64,000 nt of DNA, from the NCBI GenBank assembly GCA_035358815.1, contig DAOPQC010000006.1, forward strand, positions 118,456-182,455, in the 5' to 3' direction. The notes under the pieces are model-generated. The model saw nothing but the letters and a program-made list of their open reading frames with translations, did not search any database and was not told the DNA's origin. A program made the translations under genes and the position numbers. Shown one piece after another: positions 7,630 through 15,095 of this stretch (the first letter of the stretch is position 1; every line of letters begins with the position of its first letter). The stretch comes from Thermoanaerobaculales bacterium (GTDB lineage Bacteria; Acidobacteriota; Thermoanaerobaculia; Thermoanaerobaculales; Sulfomarinibacteraceae).

Positions 7630-8814
7630 ATGCGTCCGTCCGTGTCGACCTTGATCGTCGTCGCCGCGTGGCTGCTCGCGGCGCCCGTCGCGTCCGCCGA
7701 GGAGTGCACCGCGGCCGTGGTCTCGGCTGGCGGCAGCGCCGACGGCGCGCCGCTGCTGTGGAAGAACCGCGACACCGATACCCTGTCGAACAAGCTGGTG
7801 TGGGTCGACGAGCAACCGTTCGACTACCTGTGCCTCGCCAACGCCGGCTCCGCCTCGGGACGGACGTGCTGGGCAGGGCTCAACGCGGTCGGCTTCGGGA
7901 TCATCAACACCGTGGCCTACAACCTGCCGGATGTCGACGGCGAGATGGCGGACCTCGAGGGCGGGATCATGGCCGACGCCCTGCGCACCTGCCGGACCGT
8001 GGACGACTTCGAGCGGTATCTCGCCGCCAACCTCGGCCCGGAGCTGGGAAGCCTCGCCAACTTCGGTGTCGTCGACGGGGCCGACGGCGCGGCCGTCTTC
8101 GAGGTCCACAACCACGGCTTCGCGCGGCTCGACGCCGCGGCTGGGCCGGACGGCCGGCTCGTCGTCACCAACTTCGCGCGCACCGGCACCGCGAACGAAG
8201 GCGCCGGCTACCTGCGCTTCGAGCGCGCGACGGCGCTCTTCGCCGCGCTCGCCCCGCAGCGTCCGGCGGTGCGCACGATCCTCCAGCGCTTCAGCCGCGA
8301 CCTCGGCCACACGCTGCTCGACCACCCCGAGCTCGACGAGCTGGCCAACCAGCCGGCGTCCCCGCCGCGCTGGATCTCGAGCCGCGACTGCATTGACCGC
8401 CCGGATACCTCGGCCACCGTGGTGATCGCCGGCCGCCGGGCCGCGGCCCCGGCGACCCTGTGGGTCATTCCCGGCGAGCCGCTGACCGCGATCGCGGTCC
8501 CGGTGTGGGTCGAGGCCGGCACCTCCCCGGCGGCGCTGTGGCAAGGCGACGAGGCCGAGATGTGGCGCGAGTCGCTGCGCGTCAGACGGCTGCTGCGGCC
8601 CGCCAGCGAGGGCCACAAGGGCGACTACCTCGATTTGACGCGGCTCGACAACGCCGACGGGACGGGCTGGCTGCCGGCGCTGCTCGGCACCGAGCGGCAG
8701 ATCCTCGACCGCACCGCAGCGTTCCTCGCCGAACCCCACGGCGCGGCCGAGCTGGCGGCGTTCCAGGAGCAGATGGCCTCACTCGCGCTGGCCACGCTGC
8801 GCCGCATCCGCTGA
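7630..8814 (+). CDS. Secreted C45/linear-amide hydrolase-like Ntn hydrolase
   Basis: 394 residues. The signal peptide (1-23, 'APVASA') is followed by Glu-Glu and then Cys26 in 'ECTAAVVSAGGSADG'. This matches the N-terminal nucleophile cysteine of the acyl-CoA:6-APA acyltransferase/choloylglycine-hydrolase superfamily. Further supporting segments are 'LLWKNRDTD' (the conserved Arg-Asp), 'WAGLNAVGFGIINT' and 'GVVDGADGAAVFEVH'. Members hydrolyse non-peptide amides such as penicillins, bile-salt conjugates, carcinine and acyl-amino acids. The substrate is not identifiable. Only two residues separate the predicted signal-peptidase site from the nucleophile, so maturation would need a two-residue trim or a shifted cleavage site. 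It diverges from the FG-GAP gene. Confidence 0.8.
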   Translation: MRPSVSTLIVVAAWLLAAPVASAEECTAAVVSAGGSADGAPLLWKNRDTDTLSNKLVWVDEQPFDYLCLANAGSASGRTCWAGLNAVGFGIINTVAYNLPDVDGEMADLEGGIMADALRTCRTVDDFERYLAANLGPELGSLANFGVVDGADGAAVFEVHNHGFARLDAAAGPDGRLVVTNFARTGTANEGAGYLRFERATALFAALAPQRPAVRTILQRFSRDLGHTLLDHPELDELANQPASPPRWISSRDCIDRPDTSATVVIAGRRAAAPATLWVIPGEPLTAIAVPVWVEAGTSPAALWQGDEAEMWRESLRVRRLLRPASEGHKGDYLDLTRLDNADGTGWLPALLGTERQILDRTAAFLAEPHGAAELAAFQEQMASLALATLRRIR

Positions 8815-8866
8815 GCTTCAGCGCCCGGCCCGCGGTGGACGCCTCGCGGTCGCCACTGCGGGGACG

Positions 8867-9481
8867 TCACACGCCGTCGAGGTAGCCGTTCGTCTCCAGG
8901 TACTCCACCACCCGGTTCGCGCTCTCCTCCTCGGTCTCGCTGCCGGTGTGGAGGACGATCTCGGGGTTCAGCGGCGCCTCGTAGGGTGCCGAGATGCCGG
9001 TGAACTCGGGCACCAGGCCGGCCCTCGCCTTGGCATAGAGCCCGCGCGGGTCGCGCTGCTCGCAGATCGCGAGCGGGCACTCGACGTAGACCTCGATGAA
9101 GTCGCGCGGCTCCTGGATCTGACGGTTGCGGTCGCGGTCCACGATGTAGGGCGAGATGAAGGCGGTCAGGTTGATGATCCCGGCCTGGGTGAACAGCTTC
9201 GCCACCTCGCCGATCCGGCGGATGTTCTCGTTTCGGTCCTCCGGGCTGAAACCGAGGTCGCGGTTGAGCCCGTGCCGGATGTTGTCGCCGTCGAGCACGT
9301 AGCAGTGCTTGCCGCGGCCGGTCAGGATCTGGTCGACGCTGATGGCGACGGTCGACTTGCCGGAGGCGGAAAGGCCGGTGAACCAGATCGTGACTCCGCG
9401 CTGGCCGAGCGCGGCCTCGCGCTGCGCCCGGGTGACCAGCAGCTGGACCTTGGAGATGTTCTTGCTCTTGGGCTCGCTCAT
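8867..9481 (-). CDS. cysC: Adenylylsulfate kinase
   Basis: 204 residues, the usual length for a stand-alone CysC. The P-loop is GLSASGKST, followed by the APS-kinase signatures 'DGDNIRHGLNRDLGFS', 'NIRRIGEVAKLF', 'FIEVYVECPLAICEQRDP' and the substrate lid region 'KARAG..PEFTGISAPYE'. It phosphorylates adenosine 5'-phosphosulfate at the 3' position with ATP to give PAPS, used for sulfation or assimilatory reduction. No ATP sulfurylase (cysD/cysN/sat) or PAPS reductase lies nearby, so the gene is a singleton here. The ATG at 9481 is chosen over 9499 because the GGGGGAGAAAG ribosome binding site sits between them. Confidence 0.95.
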   Translation of the reverse strand: MSEPKSKNISKVQLLVTRAQREAALGQRGVTIWFTGLSASGKSTVAISVDQILTGRGKHCYVLDGDNIRHGLNRDLGFSPEDRNENIRRIGEVAKLFTQAGIINLTAFISPYIVDRDRNRQIQEPRDFIEVYVECPLAICEQRDPRGLYAKARAGLVPEFTGISAPYEAPLNPEIVLHTGSETEEESANRVVEYLETNGYLDGV

Positions 9482-9660
9482 ACTTTCTCCCCCTTCCATA
9501 CAACGCCGCCCCGAAGGCGGTCATCATCGGTCGTCAGTCTCGGCTCGCAATCCATGCCGGCGGTCCGGCGACGTCGCTCGCTCGCCGCGCAGCCGCCGCG
9601 CGCCGGGTCATTATGACGGCTCCCGCGATCAGGGGGAAGCCGCCGGCGTTGCCCGGCGCC

Positions 9661-10155
9661 TCACGGCCTGCGCTTCCCCTCGCGCGTCGCCGTCGTCGAC
9701 ACCGATCGCCGCCGGCGCCGGACCGCCGCCGCGTCGGCGTCGGCGAGCTCCTCGAAGCGCGCCTGTGCATGGCGGTGGCGCCGGCCGGCGGCCACCAGCG
9801 ACTCGAGCAGCAGGTCGCCCGCCACCGGGTGCTGGAGCACGGTAAACACGCCATCACGCAGCGCCCGCACGGCATCGGCGACGGGCGAGTCGCCGGCGAT
9901 GGCCACCACCTCGACGAGCGGGAAGCTGCGCCGCATGCTCTGCGCGGTCGCGAGGTCGGCGGAGGTCAGGCTCTGGGTGTCGAGGACCACCACGTCGACG
10001 CCGGCCAGCACGGCCGCTCGCGGCTCGACCGCCAGCGCGAGCTCACGGACCAGCAGCCCGCGGCGCCCCAGCTGGGCCGACAGGCAGTCCATCCAGACCT
10101 GGTCCCGAGAGGCCACCGCGACCGTGATCGGCAGGGCGTGGTCGCACCTCGCCAT
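9661..10155 (-). CDS. Degenerate single-domain receiver protein
   Basis: 164 residues with a CheY-like alternating beta/alpha pattern: 'ITVAVASRDQVW', 'VDVVVLDTQS' (Asp59, possible phospho-acceptor), 'VEVVAIAGDS' and 'VFTVLQHPV'. The acidic pair expected after beta-1 is replaced by 'SRD', and the conserved lysine of the 'TKP' loop is histidine in 'QHP'. Normal phosphorylation is therefore uncertain. An Arg-rich tail (about 140-164) follows. It lies 326 bp downstream of the NtrC-type regulator on the same strand and could be a phosphate sink or connector for that pathway; that is inference from position. A GGGGAGCGGG site precedes the start. Confidence 0.6.
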   Translation of the reverse strand: MARCDHALPITVAVASRDQVWMDCLSAQLGRRGLLVRELALAVEPRAAVLAGVDVVVLDTQSLTSADLATAQSMRRSFPLVEVVAIAGDSPVADAVRALRDGVFTVLQHPVAGDLLLESLVAAGRRHRHAQARFEELADADAAAVRRRRRSVSTTATREGKRRP

Positions 10156-10481
10156 CCTTCACCCGCTCCCCTCAGCCGCTCGGGCTGAGCCGCGGCGCGC
10201 GGCGCCTGCTGTCATCGGGAACGACCGGCGGCTCATCGGAGACCGCCTCGCGCAAGCCGTGTGCCAGGCCCCTGGCGGCCTGACGTTTGCGGCACCATTC
10301 CATTTCGAATCAGCAACTTAGCATGGCGCCGGTCGAGCAGACCCGGGCCCGCCTCGGTGTGACATATTGTCCCGCCGGCCCTCCGTGGATCCGGGAGACG
10401 GCAATTAAATCACTCTGCAGAGTGGATTTACGACTGCGCTGCTGGGGTGGGACAGAACGGACCGGCACGCCGGCGGTCAGC
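10156..10481. other. Non-coding gap between receiver protein and NtrC-type regulator
   Basis: No plausible gene on either strand. It is AT-richer than its surroundings near 10310-10430, with short runs such as 'caattaaat'. The only clear structure is the palindrome at 10406-10430, listed separately. Confidence 0.6.
10406..10430 (-). terminator. Hairpin downstream of the NtrC-type regulator
   Basis: The 12-bp perfect palindrome ACTCTGCAGAGT is flanked by AAATC on one side and GGATTT on the other, giving a stem of about 9-10 pairs. On the minus strand it is followed by ATTTAATT rather than a clean T-run, so it is at best a weak terminator. A dimeric-protein binding site is equally possible. 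Confidence 0.35.
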
Positions 10482-11834
10482 TCAGCTCTCGGGGTCGATC
10501 CCGTACTGGCGGAGCTTCCGGTACACGGTCCGGCGGCTGATGCCGAGGATCTTCGCCACCCGCGAACGGTTGCCGCCGCATTCCTCGAGCAGCTGCAGGA
10601 TGTGCTGGCGCTCGAGCTCGTCGAGCGAGCGGCTGGTGTCCCGGGCGGCAGCGTCGCCGATCTCGGGCGGCAGGTCGGACGGCTGGACGAGGCCTGCCTT
10701 GCGCAGGATGACCGCCCGCTCGATGACGTTCTCGAGCTGACGCACGTTGCCGGGCCAGGCGTAGTCGACGAGCAGATCCAGCGCGTCCGGGCGCACGCCC
10801 TCGACCGTGTATCCCGCACCCGCGTTGAACTGGCGGATGAAGTGGTAGACCAGCGGCGGGATGTCGTCGCGCCGCTCCTTGAGCGGCGGGATGGCGAGCG
10901 AGATCACGGCCAGCCGGTAGTAGAGGTCCTCGCGGAAGCCGCCCTCCGCGACGAGCTCTCGGAGGTCGCGATTGCTGGCCGCCACGACGCGCACGTCGAC
11001 CGCGCGCTCGAGGGTGTCGCCGACGCGGCGAAACCGCCGGTCCTGGAGAAAGCGCAGCAGCTTGGCCTGCATCGACGAGGGCAGGTTGCCGACCTCGTCG
11101 AGGAACAGCGTCCCCCCGTCGGCCTCCTCGACGATCCCCGACTTGTCGGCGACCGAGCCGGTGAACGCCCCGCGGCGGTGACCGAAGAGCTCGCTCTCGA
11201 CGAGCCCCTCCGGGATGGCGCCGCAGTCGACCGGCACGAACGGGCGCTGGGCGCGCCCGCTGACGGCGTGGATCGCCCGCGCCAGGAGCTCCTTGCCGGT
11301 GCCCGACGCGCCCGTGATCAGGGCCGACGCCGTGCTCGGCGCGACCTCTCCGGCCATCGCGAGCAGCCGCGCCATCGCCGGCGAGCGGAAGACGATCGGG
11401 AACGCCGCGTCGCCGCCCTCGGCGTGGATCGCGCGCAGCTGGCGGATCTGGGTCGCCGCGCCGTTGACGATCTCGAGGAGCTCGTCGAGGCTGAACGGCT
11501 TGGTCAGATAGTGGAAGGCGCCGGCGCGCATGGCCTCGACCGCCGACGAGATGCTGCCGAAGGCCGTCATCAGGATCACCGGCTGGTGAAGCCGGCTCGC
11601 CATCGCCCGCCGCAGCACCTCCATGCCGTCGGGCCCGGGCATTCGGACGTCGCTGAGCACGAGGTCGAAGTCGCCCTCCTCGATCCGCGCCAGCGCCTGG
11701 TGGCCGTCTCCCGCGGTCAGCACGCGATAGCCCTCCTCGCGCAGCACGCGGGCCAGGAGCTCCAGCATCTCGGCATCGTCCTCGGCCACCAGGATGCGAA
11801 CCGGCGTCGCGGCGTGGCTGTCGAGCTCACTCAT
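10482..11834 (-). CDS. Sigma-54-dependent response regulator, NtrC family
   Basis: 450 residues in the classic order. Receiver domain (about 12-125): acidic pair at 19-20, phospho-acceptor Asp62 in 'LSDVRMPG', 'YLTKP' lysine near 111. AAA+ sigma-54 activator domain (about 150-375): Walker A GASGTGKE, the loop 'RRGAFTGS', Walker B 'GGTLFLDEVGNLP' and 'WPGNVRQLENV'. A Fis-type helix-turn-helix follows at the C-terminus ('NRSRVAKILGISRRTVYRKL'). The sigma-54-contact loop is GAFTGS instead of the usual GAFTGA. The ATG overlaps the stop codon of the histidine kinase (ATGA), so translation is coupled and the kinase is surely its partner. Target promoters are unknown. Confidence 0.95.
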   Translation of the reverse strand: MSELDSHAATPVRILVAEDDAEMLELLARVLREEGYRVLTAGDGHQALARIEEGDFDLVLSDVRMPGPDGMEVLRRAMASRLHQPVILMTAFGSISSAVEAMRAGAFHYLTKPFSLDELLEIVNGAATQIRQLRAIHAEGGDAAFPIVFRSPAMARLLAMAGEVAPSTASALITGASGTGKELLARAIHAVSGRAQRPFVPVDCGAIPEGLVESELFGHRRGAFTGSVADKSGIVEEADGGTLFLDEVGNLPSSMQAKLLRFLQDRRFRRVGDTLERAVDVRVVAASNRDLRELVAEGGFREDLYYRLAVISLAIPPLKERRDDIPPLVYHFIRQFNAGAGYTVEGVRPDALDLLVDYAWPGNVRQLENVIERAVILRKAGLVQPSDLPPEIGDAAARDTSRSLDELERQHILQLLEECGGNRSRVAKILGISRRTVYRKLRQYGIDPES

Positions 11835-13648
11835 CGTCCCTCCTCGCGATGGCGGCGCGGCTCGGCGCCCCCCAATGGGACCGGACGCAGGCGGAGCGTC
11901 GCCGTGGTCCCCCGCCCCACGACGCTCTCGACGTCGACTCGTCCCCCGTGCTGGCGCACGATCCGCTCGACGATGGCGAGGCCGAGGCCGGTCCCCTCCG
12001 GGTGGGGCTTGGTCGTGAAGAACGGCTCGAAGATCCGGGGCAAGTTCTCCGGCGGGATGCCGCAGCCTGTGTCGGACACCGTCACCACCACGAAGGGCGC
12101 CGAGGCGGCATCGGCCGCGGCCTCGGCGCGGGTCGCCACCCACAGCCGGCCGCCTTCCGGCATGGCCTGGCACGCGTTGACGATGAGGTTCATCAGCGCG
12201 TGCTCGATCAGCTTGGGGTCCGCGAGCACCAGCCCCACGCCCGGGTCGAGGTCGCAGCGCACCTCGATCCCACGGCTCACGCCGGGCACGATCTCCAGGG
12301 TCTGGCGGATCACCGCCGAGAGATCCACCGGCACCAGCCGCGCCTCGGCCGGACGCGACACGTCGAGCAGGCGGCGGATCATGGCAGCGATGCGCTGCGC
12401 CTGGCTGATGATCTGCTCCAGCGCCGGGCGGCGCGGGTCCTCGACTGGGACCTTGCGCAGCAGGTACTGGGCATTGCCGGTGATGACGTTCAACGGCGTC
12501 CCCATCTCGTGAGCGAGCCCCGAGGCCAGCTGCCCGAGCAGCGACGTCTTCTCGGCCTGCACGAGCTCCCGCTCGACCGCCGTGAAGTCGGCGCCCAGCT
12601 CGTTGAAAGCGGTCACCAGCTCGTCGTACTCGGTCACCCGCCGGGTCGCCAGCTCGACGTCGAGCGGGTCGTGGGGCGAGCGGTCCGGGTCGCGCAGCGC
12701 GCGCCGGATGTCGAGCAGCGGCCGCGCCAGCCAACGCGAGCTGAGCAGCAGGATCGCCACCGCAGCGGCGACGGCGAACCCGATCGACCAGCCGAGAAGC
12801 GTGTAGCGGTCGCGCAGGCCGAGCAGGCTTGCCCCCACGTCGGTGCTGACGACCACCGCCCAGTCAGCCTCTCCGATCCGGTGCACGAAGCCGAGGCGCT
12901 CCTCGCCGGACACCGCGCTGACGTAGCGGATGGGGCCATCCTGCCCAGCCGTCAGCTGGCGGATCGGCGGCTGGTCGCGCATGTCGGCGCCGCCGGGAGA
13001 GGGTCGGGGGCCGGAGTCGAGCAACGGCCGGCCGCTGCCATCCACGACGTAGACGTGGCGATCGAGGCCCTCCCCGGTCCAGGCCTGGAGCTGGTGCTGC
13101 AGCGCGATCGGATCGAGCACCGCCACCAGGCGCGCACCGCCGTGCGCCGGCCCGAGGTGGAGCGCCGTCGGGGGAGCACCGTCAAGCCAGTCCCCGACGG
13201 TGGTCAGGCCAGTCGCGCCACCGCGCACGGCCTCGCGGTAGCCGCAGTCCCTCCCGCGGCGAGCAGGGTCCAGCTGCGTCTCGAGGACGATCCCCTCGGC
13301 TGACACCAGCTCCCAGGCGGCGCCGGCCGGCGCCGGCGGCAGCCCTCCCGCGGCGAGCGCTCCCGTCGCCCCACCCTGGTGCCGAACATGCTGCAGCAGG
13401 GCGTCCAGGACGCTGCCGGCGATCACCGCGATGTGACGATTGGAGTCGCTGATCTCCGCCTCCACGGCCTCGACATCGCGGTGGTACGCCGACCAGGTGA
13501 GCAGGGCCAACGGCAAGAACGGCACCAGCGCGACCAGCAGCAGCGAGGCCGCGAGGATGGCGAAGATGGACCCTCGCCGGGGCCAGTCCAGACCGCGCAG
13601 GACGGCGGCAGCCCGTTCTCCGGCGGACCGCTCGACGGTGGGTGTCAC
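11831..13648 (-). CDS. Membrane sensor histidine kinase
   Basis: 605 residues from the GTG at 13648. TM1 is at about 29-50. A periplasmic sensing domain (about 55-280, Cache-like) is followed by TM2 ('GWSIGFAVAAAVAILLLSS', about 283-303), then HAMP. HisKA has its phospho-His near 380 in 'ASGLAHEMGTPLN'. The ATPase domain has the N-box 'LMNLIVNACQAM', G1 'DTGCGIPPENL' and G2 'GTGLGLAIVERIV'. It pairs with the NtrC-type regulator, whose start overlaps its stop by 4 nt. A longer reading from an ATG at 13717 would add 23 residues. The GTG is preferred because TATCCT sits exactly 7 nt before it on this strand, as at other putative leaderless genes. The stimulus is unknown. Confidence 0.9.
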   Translation of the reverse strand: MTPTVERSAGERAAAVLRGLDWPRRGSIFAILAASLLLVALVPFLPLALLTWSAYHRDVEAVEAEISDSNRHIAVIAGSVLDALLQHVRHQGGATGALAAGGLPPAPAGAAWELVSAEGIVLETQLDPARRGRDCGYREAVRGGATGLTTVGDWLDGAPPTALHLGPAHGGARLVAVLDPIALQHQLQAWTGEGLDRHVYVVDGSGRPLLDSGPRPSPGGADMRDQPPIRQLTAGQDGPIRYVSAVSGEERLGFVHRIGEADWAVVVSTDVGASLLGLRDRYTLLGWSIGFAVAAAVAILLLSSRWLARPLLDIRRALRDPDRSPHDPLDVELATRRVTEYDELVTAFNELGADFTAVERELVQAEKTSLLGQLASGLAHEMGTPLNVITGNAQYLLRKVPVEDPRRPALEQIISQAQRIAAMIRRLLDVSRPAEARLVPVDLSAVIRQTLEIVPGVSRGIEVRCDLDPGVGLVLADPKLIEHALMNLIVNACQAMPEGGRLWVATRAEAAADAASAPFVVVTVSDTGCGIPPENLPRIFEPFFTTKPHPEGTGLGLAIVERIVRQHGGRVDVESVVGRGTTATLRLRPVPLGGAEPRRHREEGR

Positions 13649-13655
13649 TGCCCGC

Positions 13656-13661
13656 AGGATA
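13656..13661 (-). promoter_or_regulatory. TANNNT box (TATCCT) 7 nt before the kinase GTG
   Basis: On the minus strand TATCCT is followed by seven bases and then the GTG at 13648, with no ribosome binding site. This supports a leaderless start for the kinase gene and argues against the upstream ATG. Confidence 0.4.
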
Positions 13662-13747
13662 GCATCGGGCCGTCGCGTGCTCCCGATCACCTGTGGCGGG
13701 AGCAATGGCAGTACCATGTGAGGTAGCCCTCAGTCGGGGAGGACGCC

Positions 13748-14932
13748 ATGGGTGCGCGCACTCTGTTGAAGGTCCTGGTGGCCTGGTCGGCGGTGCTCTC
13801 GGCCGCCGCGTGCGATGTCGAGTTCATCGCCGGACCGAGCCACGTCAAGAACGGCGAACCGGTCCAGTATCAGGTACTGGTCACCGCCGCCGAGGCCGCG
13901 ACCAACGCCACCGTCCACCTCGCCGGCGACGTCCCGGCCGGCTGGATCCTCGACTCGGCGACGTTCCTGACCTCGGTATCGGGCGGCGCCAGCGGCGGTC
14001 TCACCGTGCACCCCAGCAACCCCGGGGTGATCACCGGGCTGCCGGCGGTCCCGCCCGGCCACCGCCGCATCTACCTTTCCGCCGGCCCGTTCACGACCAT
14101 CACCGCCGACGACGCCGGCACGGCGCTGCTCGACTTCACGGCGGCCGGCGCCCAGGGCTCCTACACCATGACCTTCTGGGCCGGGGTCTCCACCCAACCC
14201 GGCGAGCCGGGGGAGAGCTACTCGAAGAGCCTGTCGGTGACGCCGCCGATGCCGCCCGACGCGATCTTCACCGACGGCTTCGAGTCGGGCACCACCGAGG
14301 GCTGGTCCCTGCGCGCCGGGGTCGACCCCAGCACCGTCGCCTACCTGCCGCTCGACGGCGACGCGCACGACGAGAGCGCCTATGGCAACGACGGGACGGC
14401 GATCGGTGACCCGGTGGCGACCGCCAACCGCTTCGACGCTCCGGGGGCCGCGCTGCTGTTCGACGGGGTCGACGACCAGATCATCATCCCCGACGCTCCC
14501 TCGCTCGACCTCGAGCAGGCGGTGACGCTCGCCGCCTGGATCCGCCCCGCCCCGACCGGCAATCACTACGTCGTCGGCAAGATCAACCTCACCGGCAGCG
14601 GCTTCCTGTACGCCCTCGACTACCTCCTCGGAGCGGCCAGCGGACGCTTCCGCGACGCCCAGGGGGCGGCGGGCCAGGTGACCGGGTACCTGCCCATCCA
14701 ACCCGAGGCGTGGCAGCTGCTGGTCTTCACCTGGGACGGCAAGGACATGGTCTGCTACGTCGGCGGTGTCGTCGAGGGCCACTTCGAGCGGATCGACACC
14801 ACGATCGGCGCCAACGACGGCGATGTCGAGATCGGCTCCTACGAGGACGCGCGCTACCGCGGGGCGATCGACGAGGTGCTGATCATGAACCGGGCGTTGA
14901 GCTTCCGCGAGGTGGCGAGGATGCTGCCGTAG
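13748..14932 (+). CDS. Secreted LamG-domain protein with internal DGFESG motif
   Basis: 394 residues. The N-terminal signal ends 'VLSAAAC'; a cysteine follows, so a lipoprotein is possible, although alanine at -3 is not typical of a lipobox. Residues about 22-165 form a beta-rich region. The segment 'DAIFTDGFESGTTEGW' is near 170-185. The rest is a concanavalin-like LamG/laminin-G-3 fold (about 195-394) with 'AYLPLDGDAHDESAYGNDGT', 'LLFDGVDDQIIIPD' and 'YRGAIDEVLIMNRALS'. Such domains bind carbohydrate or surface ligands. Unlike the other two cases here, the DGFESG element is internal, as if a LamG module had been appended to an original C-terminus. A strong GGGGAGGA site precedes the ATG. 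It diverges from the kinase gene by about 100 bp. Confidence 0.8.
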   Translation: MGARTLLKVLVAWSAVLSAAACDVEFIAGPSHVKNGEPVQYQVLVTAAEAATNATVHLAGDVPAGWILDSATFLTSVSGGASGGLTVHPSNPGVITGLPAVPPGHRRIYLSAGPFTTITADDAGTALLDFTAAGAQGSYTMTFWAGVSTQPGEPGESYSKSLSVTPPMPPDAIFTDGFESGTTEGWSLRAGVDPSTVAYLPLDGDAHDESAYGNDGTAIGDPVATANRFDAPGAALLFDGVDDQIIIPDAPSLDLEQAVTLAAWIRPAPTGNHYVVGKINLTGSGFLYALDYLLGAASGRFRDAQGAAGQVTGYLPIQPEAWQLLVFTWDGKDMVCYVGGVVEGHFERIDTTIGANDGDVEIGSYEDARYRGAIDEVLIMNRALSFREVARMLP

Positions 14933-14938
14933 GCCTCT

Positions 14939-15095
14939 GCAGGGGCAGGGGTTAGGGAACAGAGGATAGAGGATAGGGGATAGGGGTTAGGGGTTCGTGC
15001 CCGTCGTCTCCGTGCCCGTCTCCGCCTGTCACGGCGAAGTGCGGAGCATGAAGCCGGATGCCCGTGCCCGAGACGGCCGGACCGTGCCTTGACGC
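14939..15095. repeat. Repeat island 2: ggataggg units and gtgcccgtctcc arrays
   Basis: Tandem 'ggataggg/gggttaggg' units (14945-14995) are followed by a C-rich stretch of gtgcccgt/ctccgt units. The core TGTCACGGCGAAG follows (15027-15039; also present inverted in the island at 23 kb), then a short facing 'cccgtgcccgagacgg' arm. It fills the gap between convergently arranged genes. Confidence 0.75.

Noticed and set aside
10277..10290. Possible sigma-54 promoter (GG-N10-GC with TTGC)
   Set aside because: Only the GG/GC spacing fits, and no plus-strand gene follows downstream.
13649..13717. 23-residue N-terminal extension of the histidine kinase from the ATG at 13717
   Set aside because: The TATCCT box 7 nt before the GTG at 13648 and the lack of a good ribosome binding site before 13717 favour the shorter form; not excluded.
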